Part shown: piece after piece, positions 26,197 to 34,022 of the stretch | Numbering within the stretch: position 1 is the stretch's first letter | Layout of the letters: the number at the start of each line of letters is the position of its first letter | Made by a program: the position numbers and the translations under genes | From: Ktedonospora formicarum | GTDB taxonomy: Bacteria > Chloroflexota > Ktedonobacteria > Ktedonobacterales > Ktedonobacteraceae | Reading direction: 5' to 3' | Assembly (NCBI RefSeq): GCF_016587355.1 | Contig: NZ_BNJF01000001.1 | Coordinates: 1,240,001-1,304,000, forward strand | DNA: 64,000 nucleotides | Notes under the pieces: generated by a model | Databases searched by the model: none | Told to the model about the DNA's origin: nothing | The model's input: only the letters and a program-made list of their open reading frames with translations

Positions 26197-26694
26197 ATGG
26201 CGAAGACAAGCACAAAACAAAAGACAGAGCAGGCGCAACGCGAAAATTCAAAGGTTATCTCGGTCAACCGGCAGGCATACCATGACTATACCGTGGAGCA
26301 AACCATCGAGGCAGGCATCTCACTGGTCGGAACAGAGATCAAGTCGATCCGTGACGGCAAGGTTAACCTGCGTGGCTCCTACGCTATGACTCGCAACGGC
26401 GAAATCTGGTTGGAGAACGCCCACATCGCGGTCTATGAGCATGGTAATCGCTACAATCATGAACCACTTCGTAAACGCAAGCTACTATTGCATAAGCGTG
26501 AGATTAATCAGCTTATGCAACGCGTCGCGACTAAAGGTCTCACACTCATCCCGCTCAAGATGTATCTGAAGGGTGGACGCGCCAAGGTTGAGCTAGGGCT
26601 CTGCAAAGGTAAGAAACTCTATGACAAACGCCAGGCTCTCGCCGAACGTGACGTAAAGCGCGATATCGAACGCATTATGCGTGGGCGTTATTAG
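26197..26694 (+). CDS. smpB: SsrA-binding protein SmpB
   Basis: 165 residues. SmpB binds tmRNA and brings it to stalled ribosomes for trans-translation. Signature segments are present: SVNRQAYHDYTVEQTIEAGI, LVGTEIKSIRDGKVNLRGSY, IAVYEHGNRYNHEPLRKRKLL and LYLKGG-like MYLKGGRAKVELGLCKGKK, ending in a basic tail. The start is ATG 26197 with a GAGGAGG SD. A longer in-frame ATG at 25978 falls inside the promoter and is discarded. The transcript has a leader of about 190 bases. The ssrA gene itself is not in the window. Confidence 0.97.
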   Translation: MAKTSTKQKTEQAQRENSKVISVNRQAYHDYTVEQTIEAGISLVGTEIKSIRDGKVNLRGSYAMTRNGEIWLENAHIAVYEHGNRYNHEPLRKRKLLLHKREINQLMQRVATKGLTLIPLKMYLKGGRAKVELGLCKGKKLYDKRQALAERDVKRDIERIMRGRY

Positions 26695-26815
26695 TCATAC
26701 CCTGGTTGAGGGGAGAAGCAAGCGCGGACCTCCTTGCAAGAAGAGACCTGACATTCAGCTTCATCTCCTCTTGAGCCCATAAAAGGTTCAGAAGCAACTA
26801 GGAAAAGGTAAGAAT

Positions 26816-27184
26816 ATGAGTATCCTTGGCATACACCACGTTCAAATTACAATTCCCAAGGGGGCGGAAGAGGAAGCCCGCGCCTTCTATTGCACTGTGC
26901 TGAACCTACCGGAGATTGAGAAGCCCGAATCGCTCAAGGGGCGCGGCGGTTTCTGGATACAAGTTGGTGAGAGACAGGTGCACATAGGAACGGAAGAAGG
27001 AGTTGAGCGCTCGGCAACCAAAGCCCACATCGCCTATCAGGTCGAAGATGTAATAGTATGGCGGGACCGACTAACAGCACATGGCATCAAAGCGCTAGAC
27101 TCGGTGCCAATTCCAGGGTTTGAGCGCTTTGAATTCCGCGATCCCTTCGGCAATCGTGTCGAATTTATTCAGGAGCAACCATAA
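26816..27184 (+). CDS. VOC family (glyoxalase/dioxygenase fold) protein
   Basis: 122 residues, one VOC domain made of two beta-alpha-beta-beta-beta units. Likely metal-ligand positions are His7 of GIHHVQIT, His near 49 (RQVHIGTEE), and the C-terminal FEFRDPFGNRVEFIQ with Glu. VOC members include glyoxalase I, fosfomycin-resistance enzymes and dioxygenases; the sequence alone does not choose between them. The SD AAGG is 8 bases from the ATG. It lies 120 bases after smpB in the same direction and may be co-transcribed, as no terminator was seen between them. Confidence 0.85.
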   Translation: MSILGIHHVQITIPKGAEEEARAFYCTVLNLPEIEKPESLKGRGGFWIQVGERQVHIGTEEGVERSATKAHIAYQVEDVIVWRDRLTAHGIKALDSVPIPGFERFEFRDPFGNRVEFIQEQP

Positions 27185-27195
27185 AGGGATAGTGA

Positions 27196-27360
27196 TTAGC
27201 GTGCTCTTCGGTATGTATAGAGAGTGTAGACGGCAATCCCGCAACCTATAAGAATGAGCAGGACACCAACGACGAGCATAAGCATAAGCCAGGTTCGTGC
27301 TCCATTATCACTGCTCACCGTTTCCATCGCAAGCATTGCGGAAGTTCCCATGCGTATCAT
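27196..27360 (-). CDS. Predicted 54-residue single-pass membrane protein
   Basis: A short minus-strand frame. About 20 N-terminal polar residues precede one clear membrane helix (residues about 24-48, rich in Leu, Val, Ile and Met) and a basic tail (YTYRRAR), the usual topology of small membrane proteins. The stop is 12 bases from the convergent VOC stop. ATG 27360 or ATG 27351 could be the start, with an AAGTGAG-type SD in range of the second. No family recognised. Confidence 0.5.
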   Translation of the reverse strand: MIRMGTSAMLAMETVSSDNGARTWLMLMLVVGVLLILIGCGIAVYTLYTYRRAR

Positions 27361-27573
27361 CTCACTTTCGTTCTCTGGACGTAGAGTCCATTATTATGAG
27401 CAACTTGACGGAGCACGCTGCAAGCAGCGAATGATGACTAAGATGCTGAACCAGTATCTCGATCCGGCTGAGGATACTGCAAACATAGTAGCAGAATCGC
27501 AGCACATAGGGAAAGAGACAGGACCTTGCAACCAGCCCATAATGGCGCTCGCAAGGCCTGTCTGTATAAACTG

Positions 27574-28092
27574 TTAGCAGGCAGCTTCAGCATAGAGAAG
27601 AGCATCAGAAGTCGCCGAGTATAGCATCTTCACATAAGCTGCATCACGCAACTCGTAGCCTTCGCGCTCAAGTAGATTCTTCGCCGCAAGGTCCTGATTA
27701 TGGGCAACATACTGCAACGCGAACGGCCTCTCTATAGCAAGCTCATCCACGATATCACGCGCGCGCTGCTCCGCCAGACGTATCAGCAGAGTGCCAATAC
27801 CACGACCTCGATAGGCGGGATGAACGATGAGAGTCAGCGTAAGATAGCTCGCACTCTCATATAACATCACATCAGTATAGGCCACAATCTCTTGAGACTT
27901 ACAAACAATCACCCAGGCATCGCGCTCCAGCCGCAACCCTTGAGTTCGCCAACGCGTCTGTACGTCATCCTCCACTCTCTGATATCCGTCCGTATCCTTA
28001 CAATCACACTCTATATGAAACAACCTTTGTATCCCTGCGAGATCCGCTAGTACAGGACGTCTCGCCGCTAGGTTATGTAGACGTACAATCAT
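27574..28092 (-). CDS. GNAT family N-acetyltransferase
   Basis: About 172 residues. The acetyl-CoA pyrophosphate-binding motif A is LIVHPAYRGRGIGTLLI (near 95-110), followed by the motif B region FALQYVAHNQDLAAKNLLEREGYELR. The acceptor substrate is not predictable. I chose ATG 28092 because GGAG lies 6 bases before it; an ATG four codons upstream lacks an SD. A short hairpin (CGGGAG/CTCCCG, about 28103-28120) covers the leader. It is the first of four GNAT-type genes in a row on this strand. Confidence 0.85.
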   Translation of the reverse strand: MIVRLHNLAARRPVLADLAGIQRLFHIECDCKDTDGYQRVEDDVQTRWRTQGLRLERDAWVIVCKSQEIVAYTDVMLYESASYLTLTLIVHPAYRGRGIGTLLIRLAEQRARDIVDELAIERPFALQYVAHNQDLAAKNLLEREGYELRDAAYVKMLYSATSDALLYAEAAC

Positions 28093-28219
28093 ACATTTCT
28101 CCATTCGGGAGAATCATCTCCCGTGCATCCCTACAACATGCCTGGAGAAAGAGATAAACAGGTAGCGGTTCGGTACGAGTGCCTTCCGATTTGGCTTACA
28201 TCTTCTGCTCTCAAGGCAC

Positions 28220-29206
28220 TTAGACCGCTAGCGTCTGTATCCTTAACTCCTTCCCCGCCCGTAATTCCTTCTCATAATCCACAGCTTGCTGCGCGACATG
28301 CATACCAGCTCGCTCGTAGAGGCGTGTAGCCCCAGTCAAACTCTGTGCGTCAACGTGGAGATGCACATTATGAACATCGCGATGATAGAACACACCAAAG
28401 GCATGACGCAAGATCGCCATCCCTAAACCATGACGCCGCCAATCACGCCGCACTCCAAGCGTGCTAACATAGCCTACATCTTCTGCCTCTCTCCGGCAGA
28501 GGGCCATCGCGACCACCTCATCTCCAACCATTGCGAGAAAGCAGAGGGTCGGATCAAAGCCCTTGTATCCCACATTGAAGTGCAACCATTCCTGATAGTC
28601 GCGTGGCAGAAACCCCCAATGATCCTGAAAAAAGTCCATCTCCGCGTCAAAGACGATCCGCTCCATGCCTGGCTGAAAGGTTTCCATTCTGACACCTTCA
28701 GGCAATATGGCTTCGACTGGCTCCCCGTTCAATTCGATAGCCATACGCCATGTCTGGCGTATACGTTGAAGGCCATGTCGCTCAAACAGGCGTATATTCG
28801 CCTGGCTCCTGACATCTGTACCTGCCGCCAGCACAACACGAAGATCCGATTCTACCCATGTCGTCAGGGTGCGGGCACGCTCCTCAAGCCTGGCAAGCAA
28901 GTAATCATCCAGACCCTTTTCGCGATATACAGGAGAAACATTGATGCGGATATCCTGCCTGATGGGTTGAAAGTGAAAGAGCATCCCGATACCGACAAGC
29001 GCCCCTTCGCTGGTGAAGATCAGCAGGCTATCCTGTTCCAGGTCCAGGCCTGGTGCTGACAGGGAGGTCTTCGCACGTTCCTCTGTATATTCAGCCTTGC
29101 CCTCCAGGGCGATCTCATCAAGATTCATCAGCCGAGCAATGGCGAGTGCGTCGCCCGTTGTCGCCGGGCGCGTGCTATAGCCATGAGGCAATTGATATTC
29201 AGACAT
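28220..29206 (-). CDS. Double-GNAT acetyltransferase, paralogue 1
   Basis: 328 residues with two GNAT-like halves, the layout of mycothiol synthase and related enzymes. The N-terminal half is degenerate around its CoA loop. The C-terminal half keeps the motif TLGVRRDWRRHGLGMAILRHAF and the conserved DAQSLTGATRLYERAGM end. It shares this architecture and about half its residues with the next two genes, pointing to tandem duplication. No mycothiol pathway genes are nearby, so the substrate is open. Confidence 0.85.
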   Translation of the reverse strand: MSEYQLPHGYSTRPATTGDALAIARLMNLDEIALEGKAEYTEERAKTSLSAPGLDLEQDSLLIFTSEGALVGIGMLFHFQPIRQDIRINVSPVYREKGLDDYLLARLEERARTLTTWVESDLRVVLAAGTDVRSQANIRLFERHGLQRIRQTWRMAIELNGEPVEAILPEGVRMETFQPGMERIVFDAEMDFFQDHWGFLPRDYQEWLHFNVGYKGFDPTLCFLAMVGDEVVAMALCRREAEDVGYVSTLGVRRDWRRHGLGMAILRHAFGVFYHRDVHNVHLHVDAQSLTGATRLYERAGMHVAQQAVDYEKELRAGKELRIQTLAV

Positions 29207-29280
29207 TTCTATAAAATACTCCTTCCGCCAGAAAGCGAGCCACTACTTATGTCTTGCTCCCCAGCGATATGCGGTGATGC

Positions 29281-30294
29281 TTACTCCTCGACGAGTGTTT
29301 CAGTTCCACGCTCAACACCAGGGCGCAGCTCTTTCTCGTAGTTCAGGAACTCCTTAATGGCATGCATCCCAACTTTCTCGTACAGACGCGTCGCACCTGT
29401 CAGGCTTGTTGCATCTACTCCCAACAAGACATCAGGCAGGCCACGTTGATAGAAGGCATTGAATGCTTCATGCAATAGGGCCTGAGCCAGGCCCTTGCGC
29501 CGCCATGCTCGGCGCACTCCCAGGGAATGCACCCAGCCCTCGTACTCACCTTCCTGAGCAGTTTCTTTGGCGCAGAGCGCGATACCAGCAATCTGCTCGC
29601 CATCCATTGCCAGAAACCAGAGCGATGGATCAAAGGTCTGAGGGTTAAGAGCGTGATGCGCCCACTCATCGTAGTCATCTCCTACAAAGCCCCAGTGATC
29701 GCGGAAGATGTCTTCATCAGCTTCAAAGACTGCACGCTCCATGCCTGGTTGGAAGGTCTGCACATGGATATCAGAAGGCCAGATAGGCTGAGTGAGTGGC
29801 TCCTCCAGCTCAATCTTCATCCGATAGAAGCGCCGCGTCAACTGGAAACCATGCCGCTCCAATAGTCTCTGACGGGCTGTATAGCGTGCGTCAACCCAGG
29901 TGCGCTGTATGACACGTAATCCATCAGCAGCCAACGCGATATGCTCTCTCGCGCGTACCTCGCCCCAATTGAGCAATACCTGTTCGATAGCGCTATCCTG
30001 GTAATCCATGCGCATCACCATATTCAACCAAGTGTGAACATGCTGCTGATGATCAGTAGTAGCATAGCCGATGAGTTCGCCATGCTCATTGAGGGCCACT
30101 CGCGTATCTATTTGGAGGTCAAAGCTAGGCGCAGCAAAGTCGTGCCGCAACTCATCTTCGCGACTGGACAAGGGCTCGACAGGTTCAATGCCAAGCGCTT
30201 TATCACGCTCCACATATAGCATCCCTATAGCAGTAATGTCATCAAAGGTAGCGGGGCGTAGCTTCATGCCCTGTGGTATTTGTGTTTCAAGCAT
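29281..30294 (-). CDS. Double-GNAT acetyltransferase, paralogue 2
   Basis: 337 residues, same two-domain layout as its neighbours. The C-terminal CoA loop is SLGVRRAWRRKGLAQALLHEAF and the end is DATSLTGATRLYEKVGM. The conserved block DHWGFVGDDYDEWAHH corresponds to DHWGFLPRDYQEWLHF in paralogue 1. It lies 74 bases from paralogue 1 and 58 bases from paralogue 3, all in the same direction, and the three are probably one transcript. The N-terminal GNAT half lacks a clear RGxG loop and may be structural only. Confidence 0.85.
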   Translation of the reverse strand: MLETQIPQGMKLRPATFDDITAIGMLYVERDKALGIEPVEPLSSREDELRHDFAAPSFDLQIDTRVALNEHGELIGYATTDHQQHVHTWLNMVMRMDYQDSAIEQVLLNWGEVRAREHIALAADGLRVIQRTWVDARYTARQRLLERHGFQLTRRFYRMKIELEEPLTQPIWPSDIHVQTFQPGMERAVFEADEDIFRDHWGFVGDDYDEWAHHALNPQTFDPSLWFLAMDGEQIAGIALCAKETAQEGEYEGWVHSLGVRRAWRRKGLAQALLHEAFNAFYQRGLPDVLLGVDATSLTGATRLYEKVGMHAIKEFLNYEKELRPGVERGTETLVEE

Positions 30295-30352
30295 TGCCTT
30301 CCTCGTTCAGGATCGAACCATCATTTTTCCGCAATACATCAATCAACGGAGT

Positions 30353-31351
30353 TCAAGCTTGCTCAAGCATCTGAGTACGGATATCGCGTCCAGGGCGTAG
30401 AATCTGCTCATAAATGGTATACTCACACGCGACATGCATTCCAGCACGCTTATAGAGATGGGTAGCGCCTGTCAGGCTCTGAGCATCCACACCCAGGTAG
30501 ATATCTCGAATTCCTTCTCTATAGAACTCACCAAAAGCGTGATATAGCAGCGCCAGTCCCAGACCCTTACGCCGCCATGCACGCCGCACGCCCAAGGTAT
30601 ACACCCAACCATCTCCCCTCTCCTCGGCACAACGAGCGTAGGCGGCAACCTGCTCACCATCCATAGCAAGGTAGAAGCAACCAAGATCTTGCCTAGAATT
30701 GAGAGCACGCTCACGCCATGCCTCGAAGGTGGAGGGAACATGGCCCCAATGGTCGGCAAAAGCTTCTTCGTGCGCTTCAAAGATCGCGTGTGATATACGT
30801 TCATCGTCCTGAGATGGATCTTCTATGAGTTCTTTAAAGGTTCGTAGCTGGAAGCTGGGTGCCCATTGTGGCTGCTCAGGTTGCCCCTCAAGAGTCCGTT
30901 TCATGGTCCAGAAAGAACGAATATGCTGGAAGCCTTCATGCTCCAGAAAGACCCGATGAGCACTATCTTTGGCATTTGCCCTGGTGCTCAACACAACCTG
31001 CATATCTTCCGGAGCCAGGGTGATATGCTCATTTGCGCGTGACCTTGCCCAGCACAGGAGTTTTTGCTCCACACGCCCACGATAGGCAGGCAACACATCC
31101 ATATTAAAGTCGACTTCTATATGCTGCTGATGGCGAAGCCCAACCCAACCGACAATCTCATCTTCAGCTGTCACCAACACACGCACGCTCTCTGCGAGCT
31201 TATAAGTTGGCCGCGTCCAGATGAATAGCAAATACGCAGAGGATATTCCCGGTACTCCACTAAATTCAAGCGAGCAGACATTCATAATATGCGCGATCTG
31301 CGCCGCATCATCTAGTGTCGCTGGGCGGATGCTCAGGCCCTCTATTAGCAT
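30353..31351 (-). CDS. Double-GNAT acetyltransferase, paralogue 3
   Basis: 332 residues. The C-terminal half has TLGVRRAWRRKGLGLALLYHAF and DAQSLTGATHLYKRAGM. The N-terminal half (PAYRGRVEQKLL) keeps a remnant of the CoA loop. It is the first of the three tandem copies in transcription order, with a GAGGAGAAA SD. The DHWG block (DHWGHVPSTFEAW) is shared with the other copies. A hairpin at 31378-31408 separates it from the ABC-2 permease gene upstream. Confidence 0.85.
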   Translation of the reverse strand: MLIEGLSIRPATLDDAAQIAHIMNVCSLEFSGVPGISSAYLLFIWTRPTYKLAESVRVLVTAEDEIVGWVGLRHQQHIEVDFNMDVLPAYRGRVEQKLLCWARSRANEHITLAPEDMQVVLSTRANAKDSAHRVFLEHEGFQHIRSFWTMKRTLEGQPEQPQWAPSFQLRTFKELIEDPSQDDERISHAIFEAHEEAFADHWGHVPSTFEAWRERALNSRQDLGCFYLAMDGEQVAAYARCAEERGDGWVYTLGVRRAWRRKGLGLALLYHAFGEFYREGIRDIYLGVDAQSLTGATHLYKRAGMHVACEYTIYEQILRPGRDIRTQMLEQA

Positions 31352-31377
31352 TTTCTCCTCACTTTCTCTCAGGAGCT

Positions 31378-31408
31378 CGCTGGTCGTGTCGTAGATACAC
31401 GACCAGCG
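31378..31408 (-). terminator. Hairpin between the ABC-2 permease and GNAT genes
   Basis: A perfect 12-bp stem (CGCTGGTCGTGT) with a 7-base loop, 14 bases after the permease stop. There is no T run and the SD of the next gene follows at once, so it may be a processing or partial terminator hairpin. Confidence 0.5.
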
Positions 31409-31421
31409 ATGCTACCGCACT

Positions 31422-32246
31422 TTACCCGTTGCGCTTCAAGCGCCCGGTTCGCTTGGAATAGCGTTCAGCAACACCGAAGATATAGATACCCAGCGGAATG
31501 CTGATAGCGCCAGCCAGGATCAAAGGCCAGGTATTATTAAGAATTTGTGGTGACCAGATGGGCGAGCCATTAATAATCGCGTTCCGCAGCCCCTCTAATA
31601 CATAGGTAGCTGGTGAGAAGATCGCGACCTTTTGCATCCACACGGGCAGAACATCAATCGGATAGTAGACTCCTGAGAAGAGCAGCAGAACCGCGCGAAT
31701 GATAAAGGACATCTGTGACCCCTTCTCAGTAAAGAGCAGAGGTAGAACTGAGGACGCAATCCCAAAGCCAATAAAGGAGATGCTGCCTACCAACAGGATA
31801 AAGAGCGCTGATAGGTAGTTCGCATGGCCCAGGTCCAGGTGGAAGAAGGCTCCCACAATCAGCAATTGCAGGACGGAGAAGAGCAGGCCGTGAGCAATAG
31901 CATACCAGCAGCTTCCGATGAGGTGGGTAAAACGCGAGATAGGAGCCATAAAGGTATGCTCAATGGTCCCCTCCCACCGCTCAATATTGATCACATCCGT
32001 GACGCCTTCAAAGGTCACACTCAGGTAGGACCAGACCGATGTACCAATCAGGAGCACCAGAATGTAGTAGTTCTCCTTCACCGGATCGGTCTCGCCAGCC
32101 AACTTGGCAATAAAGGTCACAGTCAGCGCGTTGGCGATATTATAGATTAGCCAGACAATCTCCCAGGCCCAGTAGCGCTTGGTCAAGTTCCAGTTGCGCT
32201 CGAAGAAGGCATAAGCAGCCCGGCCTTGATGCATCAAAGTCGACAT
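31422..32246 (-). CDS. ABC-2 type transporter permease
   Basis: 274 residues with six predicted membrane helices and the ABC-2 signature region (GVYYPIDVLPVWMQKVAIFSP ending in TYVLEGLRNAI). This is the DrrB/NodJ type of exporter permease for drugs or polysaccharides. I chose ATG 32246 because an AAAGGGA SD sits between it and the longer TTG start at 32276. It follows the ATPase gene by about 38 bases, forming a two-gene exporter. The cargo is unknown. Confidence 0.9.
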   Translation of the reverse strand: MSTLMHQGRAAYAFFERNWNLTKRYWAWEIVWLIYNIANALTVTFIAKLAGETDPVKENYYILVLLIGTSVWSYLSVTFEGVTDVINIERWEGTIEHTFMAPISRFTHLIGSCWYAIAHGLLFSVLQLLIVGAFFHLDLGHANYLSALFILLVGSISFIGFGIASSVLPLLFTEKGSQMSFIIRAVLLLFSGVYYPIDVLPVWMQKVAIFSPATYVLEGLRNAIINGSPIWSPQILNNTWPLILAGAISIPLGIYIFGVAERYSKRTGRLKRNG

Positions 32247-32284
32247 AACAGGTTTATTCCCTTTCGTAAATTGCAAGTGATGAA

Positions 32285-33238
32285 CTACTCTTCCTCTTCG
32301 CGCTCGGCTTCGAGGGCCTCAAAGGCTCTCTCCCAGCTTCCATAGCGCTTGATATCCTCTTCTGTAATCTGGCGAGTCGCCGTATAGTGCATAAACACTT
32401 CGTTCATAGTGGCTGGTTCTTCGCGTCCCATGAGCAAACCCACCTGACGCTTCAGGTCCTCAGTCGTGCCCAGAGCCATCAGGCGCCCTTGATCAATGAT
32501 CGACACACGATCACAGAGAGCCTCGGCCTCATCCATATCGTGTGTGGTAATCAAGATGGTAGCGTCATGCACATCACGCAACTCGTTCACAAAGTTTTGC
32601 ACGTCGATCTTAGAGCGTGGATCAAGGCCCGTGGTTGGCTCGTCAAGCAAAAGCACAATGGGAGAGGTCAGGAAAGCGCGGGCGATAGCGACCTTCTGCT
32701 GCATACCACGCGACATATTCTCCAGGGGTGCATTAATACGGTCAGGCTTGATGCCCAGGCGACCCAGAATCATATTGATACGCTCTCGCGCCTCAGCGCC
32801 CGGCATGTTATAGAGGCGGGCGGCATACAAGAGATTCTCCATTGGTGAGAGCTTCTTGAAGAAGGATGCTTCTACGCTCACCCGGTTGATCAGACGCTGG
32901 ATCATGCGCTCGTCTTTAATGACGTCGTAGCCAAAAACGCTCACACTGCCCTCGTCGGGAATAAGTAGTGTTGAGATCATACGAATGAGCGTGGATTTTC
33001 CCGAACCATTGGCACCTAGAATACCAACAATCTCACGCCGCTTAATGGTCAGGCTCACCCGATCAACGGCTCGTATCTCCTGCTTCTCTGGCTTCTCAGC
33101 ATCAGCCTTCTTGCGTAACCAGCCAAACATGGGGCGTGGTTTCTTAAAGATCTTAGACACGCCATCAATAACAACAGCATCACGTGTCACATCTATCGTG
33201 ATCTCATCCAATAAGGGATTTTTCATCGTAGCGACCAC
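32285..33238 (-). CDS. ABC transporter ATP-binding protein (ABC-2 exporter, DrrA-like)
   Basis: 317 residues. Walker A is GANGSGKST (near 75-83), the signature loop NMSRGMQQKVAIARA (Ser-Arg-Gly in place of SGGQ), Walker B IVLLLDEPTTGLDP and the switch His ITTHDMDEAE. It powers the permease encoded next. An extra 25 charged residues between the first strands (KKADAEKPEKQE) and a Glu-rich C-terminus are visible. GTG 33238 has GGAG and GAGG upstream; ATG 33226 is an alternative. Confidence 0.93.
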   Translation of the reverse strand: MVATMKNPLLDEITIDVTRDAVVIDGVSKIFKKPRPMFGWLRKKADAEKPEKQEIRAVDRVSLTIKRREIVGILGANGSGKSTLIRMISTLLIPDEGSVSVFGYDVIKDERMIQRLINRVSVEASFFKKLSPMENLLYAARLYNMPGAEARERINMILGRLGIKPDRINAPLENMSRGMQQKVAIARAFLTSPIVLLLDEPTTGLDPRSKIDVQNFVNELRDVHDATILITTHDMDEAEALCDRVSIIDQGRLMALGTTEDLKRQVGLLMGREEPATMNEVFMHYTATRQITEEDIKRYGSWERAFEALEAEREEEE

Positions 33239-33403
33239 TTGCCTCTACTCCTTCCAGATACACATGCACAAACCATGCGAACCATACTACAGGACAAAAT
33301 ATACAAACAGACGTCCACCACTACAGCAACCACATATCAATCGTACATACCGCCTCCTTATGTATCCATTAACAAAACCACATTGAGGAAATAAGAAAAA
33401 TAC

Positions 33404-33453
33404 AACAAAAAACCGTGGGAACTGGATTTCATATCTGCGCCAGTTGCCCACGG
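33404..33453 (-). terminator. Rho-independent terminator after the 66-codon ORF
   Basis: On the minus strand a stem CCGTGGG plus ACTGG/CCAGT (12 pairs, one bulge) is followed by six T residues and a further T-rich stretch. It lies 20 bases after the small ORF stop. Confidence 0.8.
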
Positions 33454-33473
33454 TTGGAGGTTTTCTCAGTAAT

Positions 33474-33674
33474 TCACCTGTCTCTCTCGACAGGTGGTCC
33501 TCCACCTGAAATGGGCACACTGCACCCCTGAGCCACGCGGAAAACTTCACCACGCAGCGCCAACATCCCGCCACCAAAGGTCGGGAATGCGGAGGCAGCA
33601 AGCAATACATGCGCATCACGGGACGTAAAGGGCATAATAGTATATTGCCACTTCATGATAGTGTGCTTAATCAT
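33474..33674 (-). CDS. Small ORF with its own promoter, leader and terminator
   Basis: 66 residues, no family recognised. ATG 33674 has a textbook AAAGGAG SD 9 bases upstream. The sequence has two in-frame Met at residues 7 and 14, a middle stretch LLAASAFPTFGGGMLALRG, one Cys (QGCSVPISGGGPP) and a charged end. It is the only ORF between a TTGACA/TATACT promoter, a structured 100-base leader and a U-tract terminator, which supports expression. It could be a small regulatory or stress peptide, or the whole unit could be a regulatory RNA with a short reading frame. Confidence 0.6.
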   Translation of the reverse strand: MIKHTIMKWQYTIMPFTSRDAHVLLAASAFPTFGGGMLALRGEVFRVAQGCSVPISGGGPPVERDR

Positions 33675-33699
33675 GATTGCCTGCTCCTTTCAAAGAATG

Positions 33700-33799
33700 T
33701 GTCCTAAGGTCTTATCCGAAAACCAACCCTCATTCGAGGGCACGGCGCCGCTGGTCGTGTCTAGCGCTGACGCGCTCAAGTTTCCGGATAAGAAGTAAA
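33700..33799 (-). promoter_or_regulatory. Structured leader element, copy 2, upstream of the 66-codon ORF
   Basis: On the minus strand the ends pair as TCTTATCCG/CGGATAAGA with AAAC/GTTT inside (about 13 pairs). They enclose TGAGCGCG, a GC-rich hairpin and the hairpin GCCCTC-GAATG-AGGG. The same blocks in the same order occur at 12705-12821 before the MCP gene. It ends about 20 bases before the SD. Reads as a regulatory leader; the ligand, if any, is unknown. Confidence 0.55.
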
Positions 33800-33908
33800 T
33801 ATAATATGCCATACGAGCGCTGAGTATGTTTATTACGCTCAATACGCCGCACCCTTATATATTGGATGCAATGGTAGTGATTAGATAACGTAATCCCTAC
33901 CGTTGGTA

Positions 33909-33938
33909 AGTATACGAGACGCTCCTGGGCTTTGTCAA
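33909..33938 (-). promoter_or_regulatory. Strong promoter of the 66-codon ORF unit
   Basis: On the minus strand a perfect TTGACA (33938-33933), an 18-base spacer and TATACT (33914-33909), about 235 bases before the ORF. It starts just past the end of the lacI-type gene. Confidence 0.75.
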
Positions 33939-34022
33939 GGGGCAAAGAAAGAGAGAGAGAAGGGCCTGACAAACAATTTTGGAGCTCACAATAAGGTTGT
34001 TTAAACTGGATACTCTGAGCAA

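Noticed and set aside
27254..27577. 107-codon plus-strand frame between VOC and GNAT genes
   Set aside because: No SD, no family features, and it overlaps the more convincing small membrane protein on the other strand.
33287..33619. 110-codon minus-strand frame overlapping the 66-codon ORF
   Set aside because: It runs through the terminator and lacks an SD; the 66-codon frame has a perfect one.
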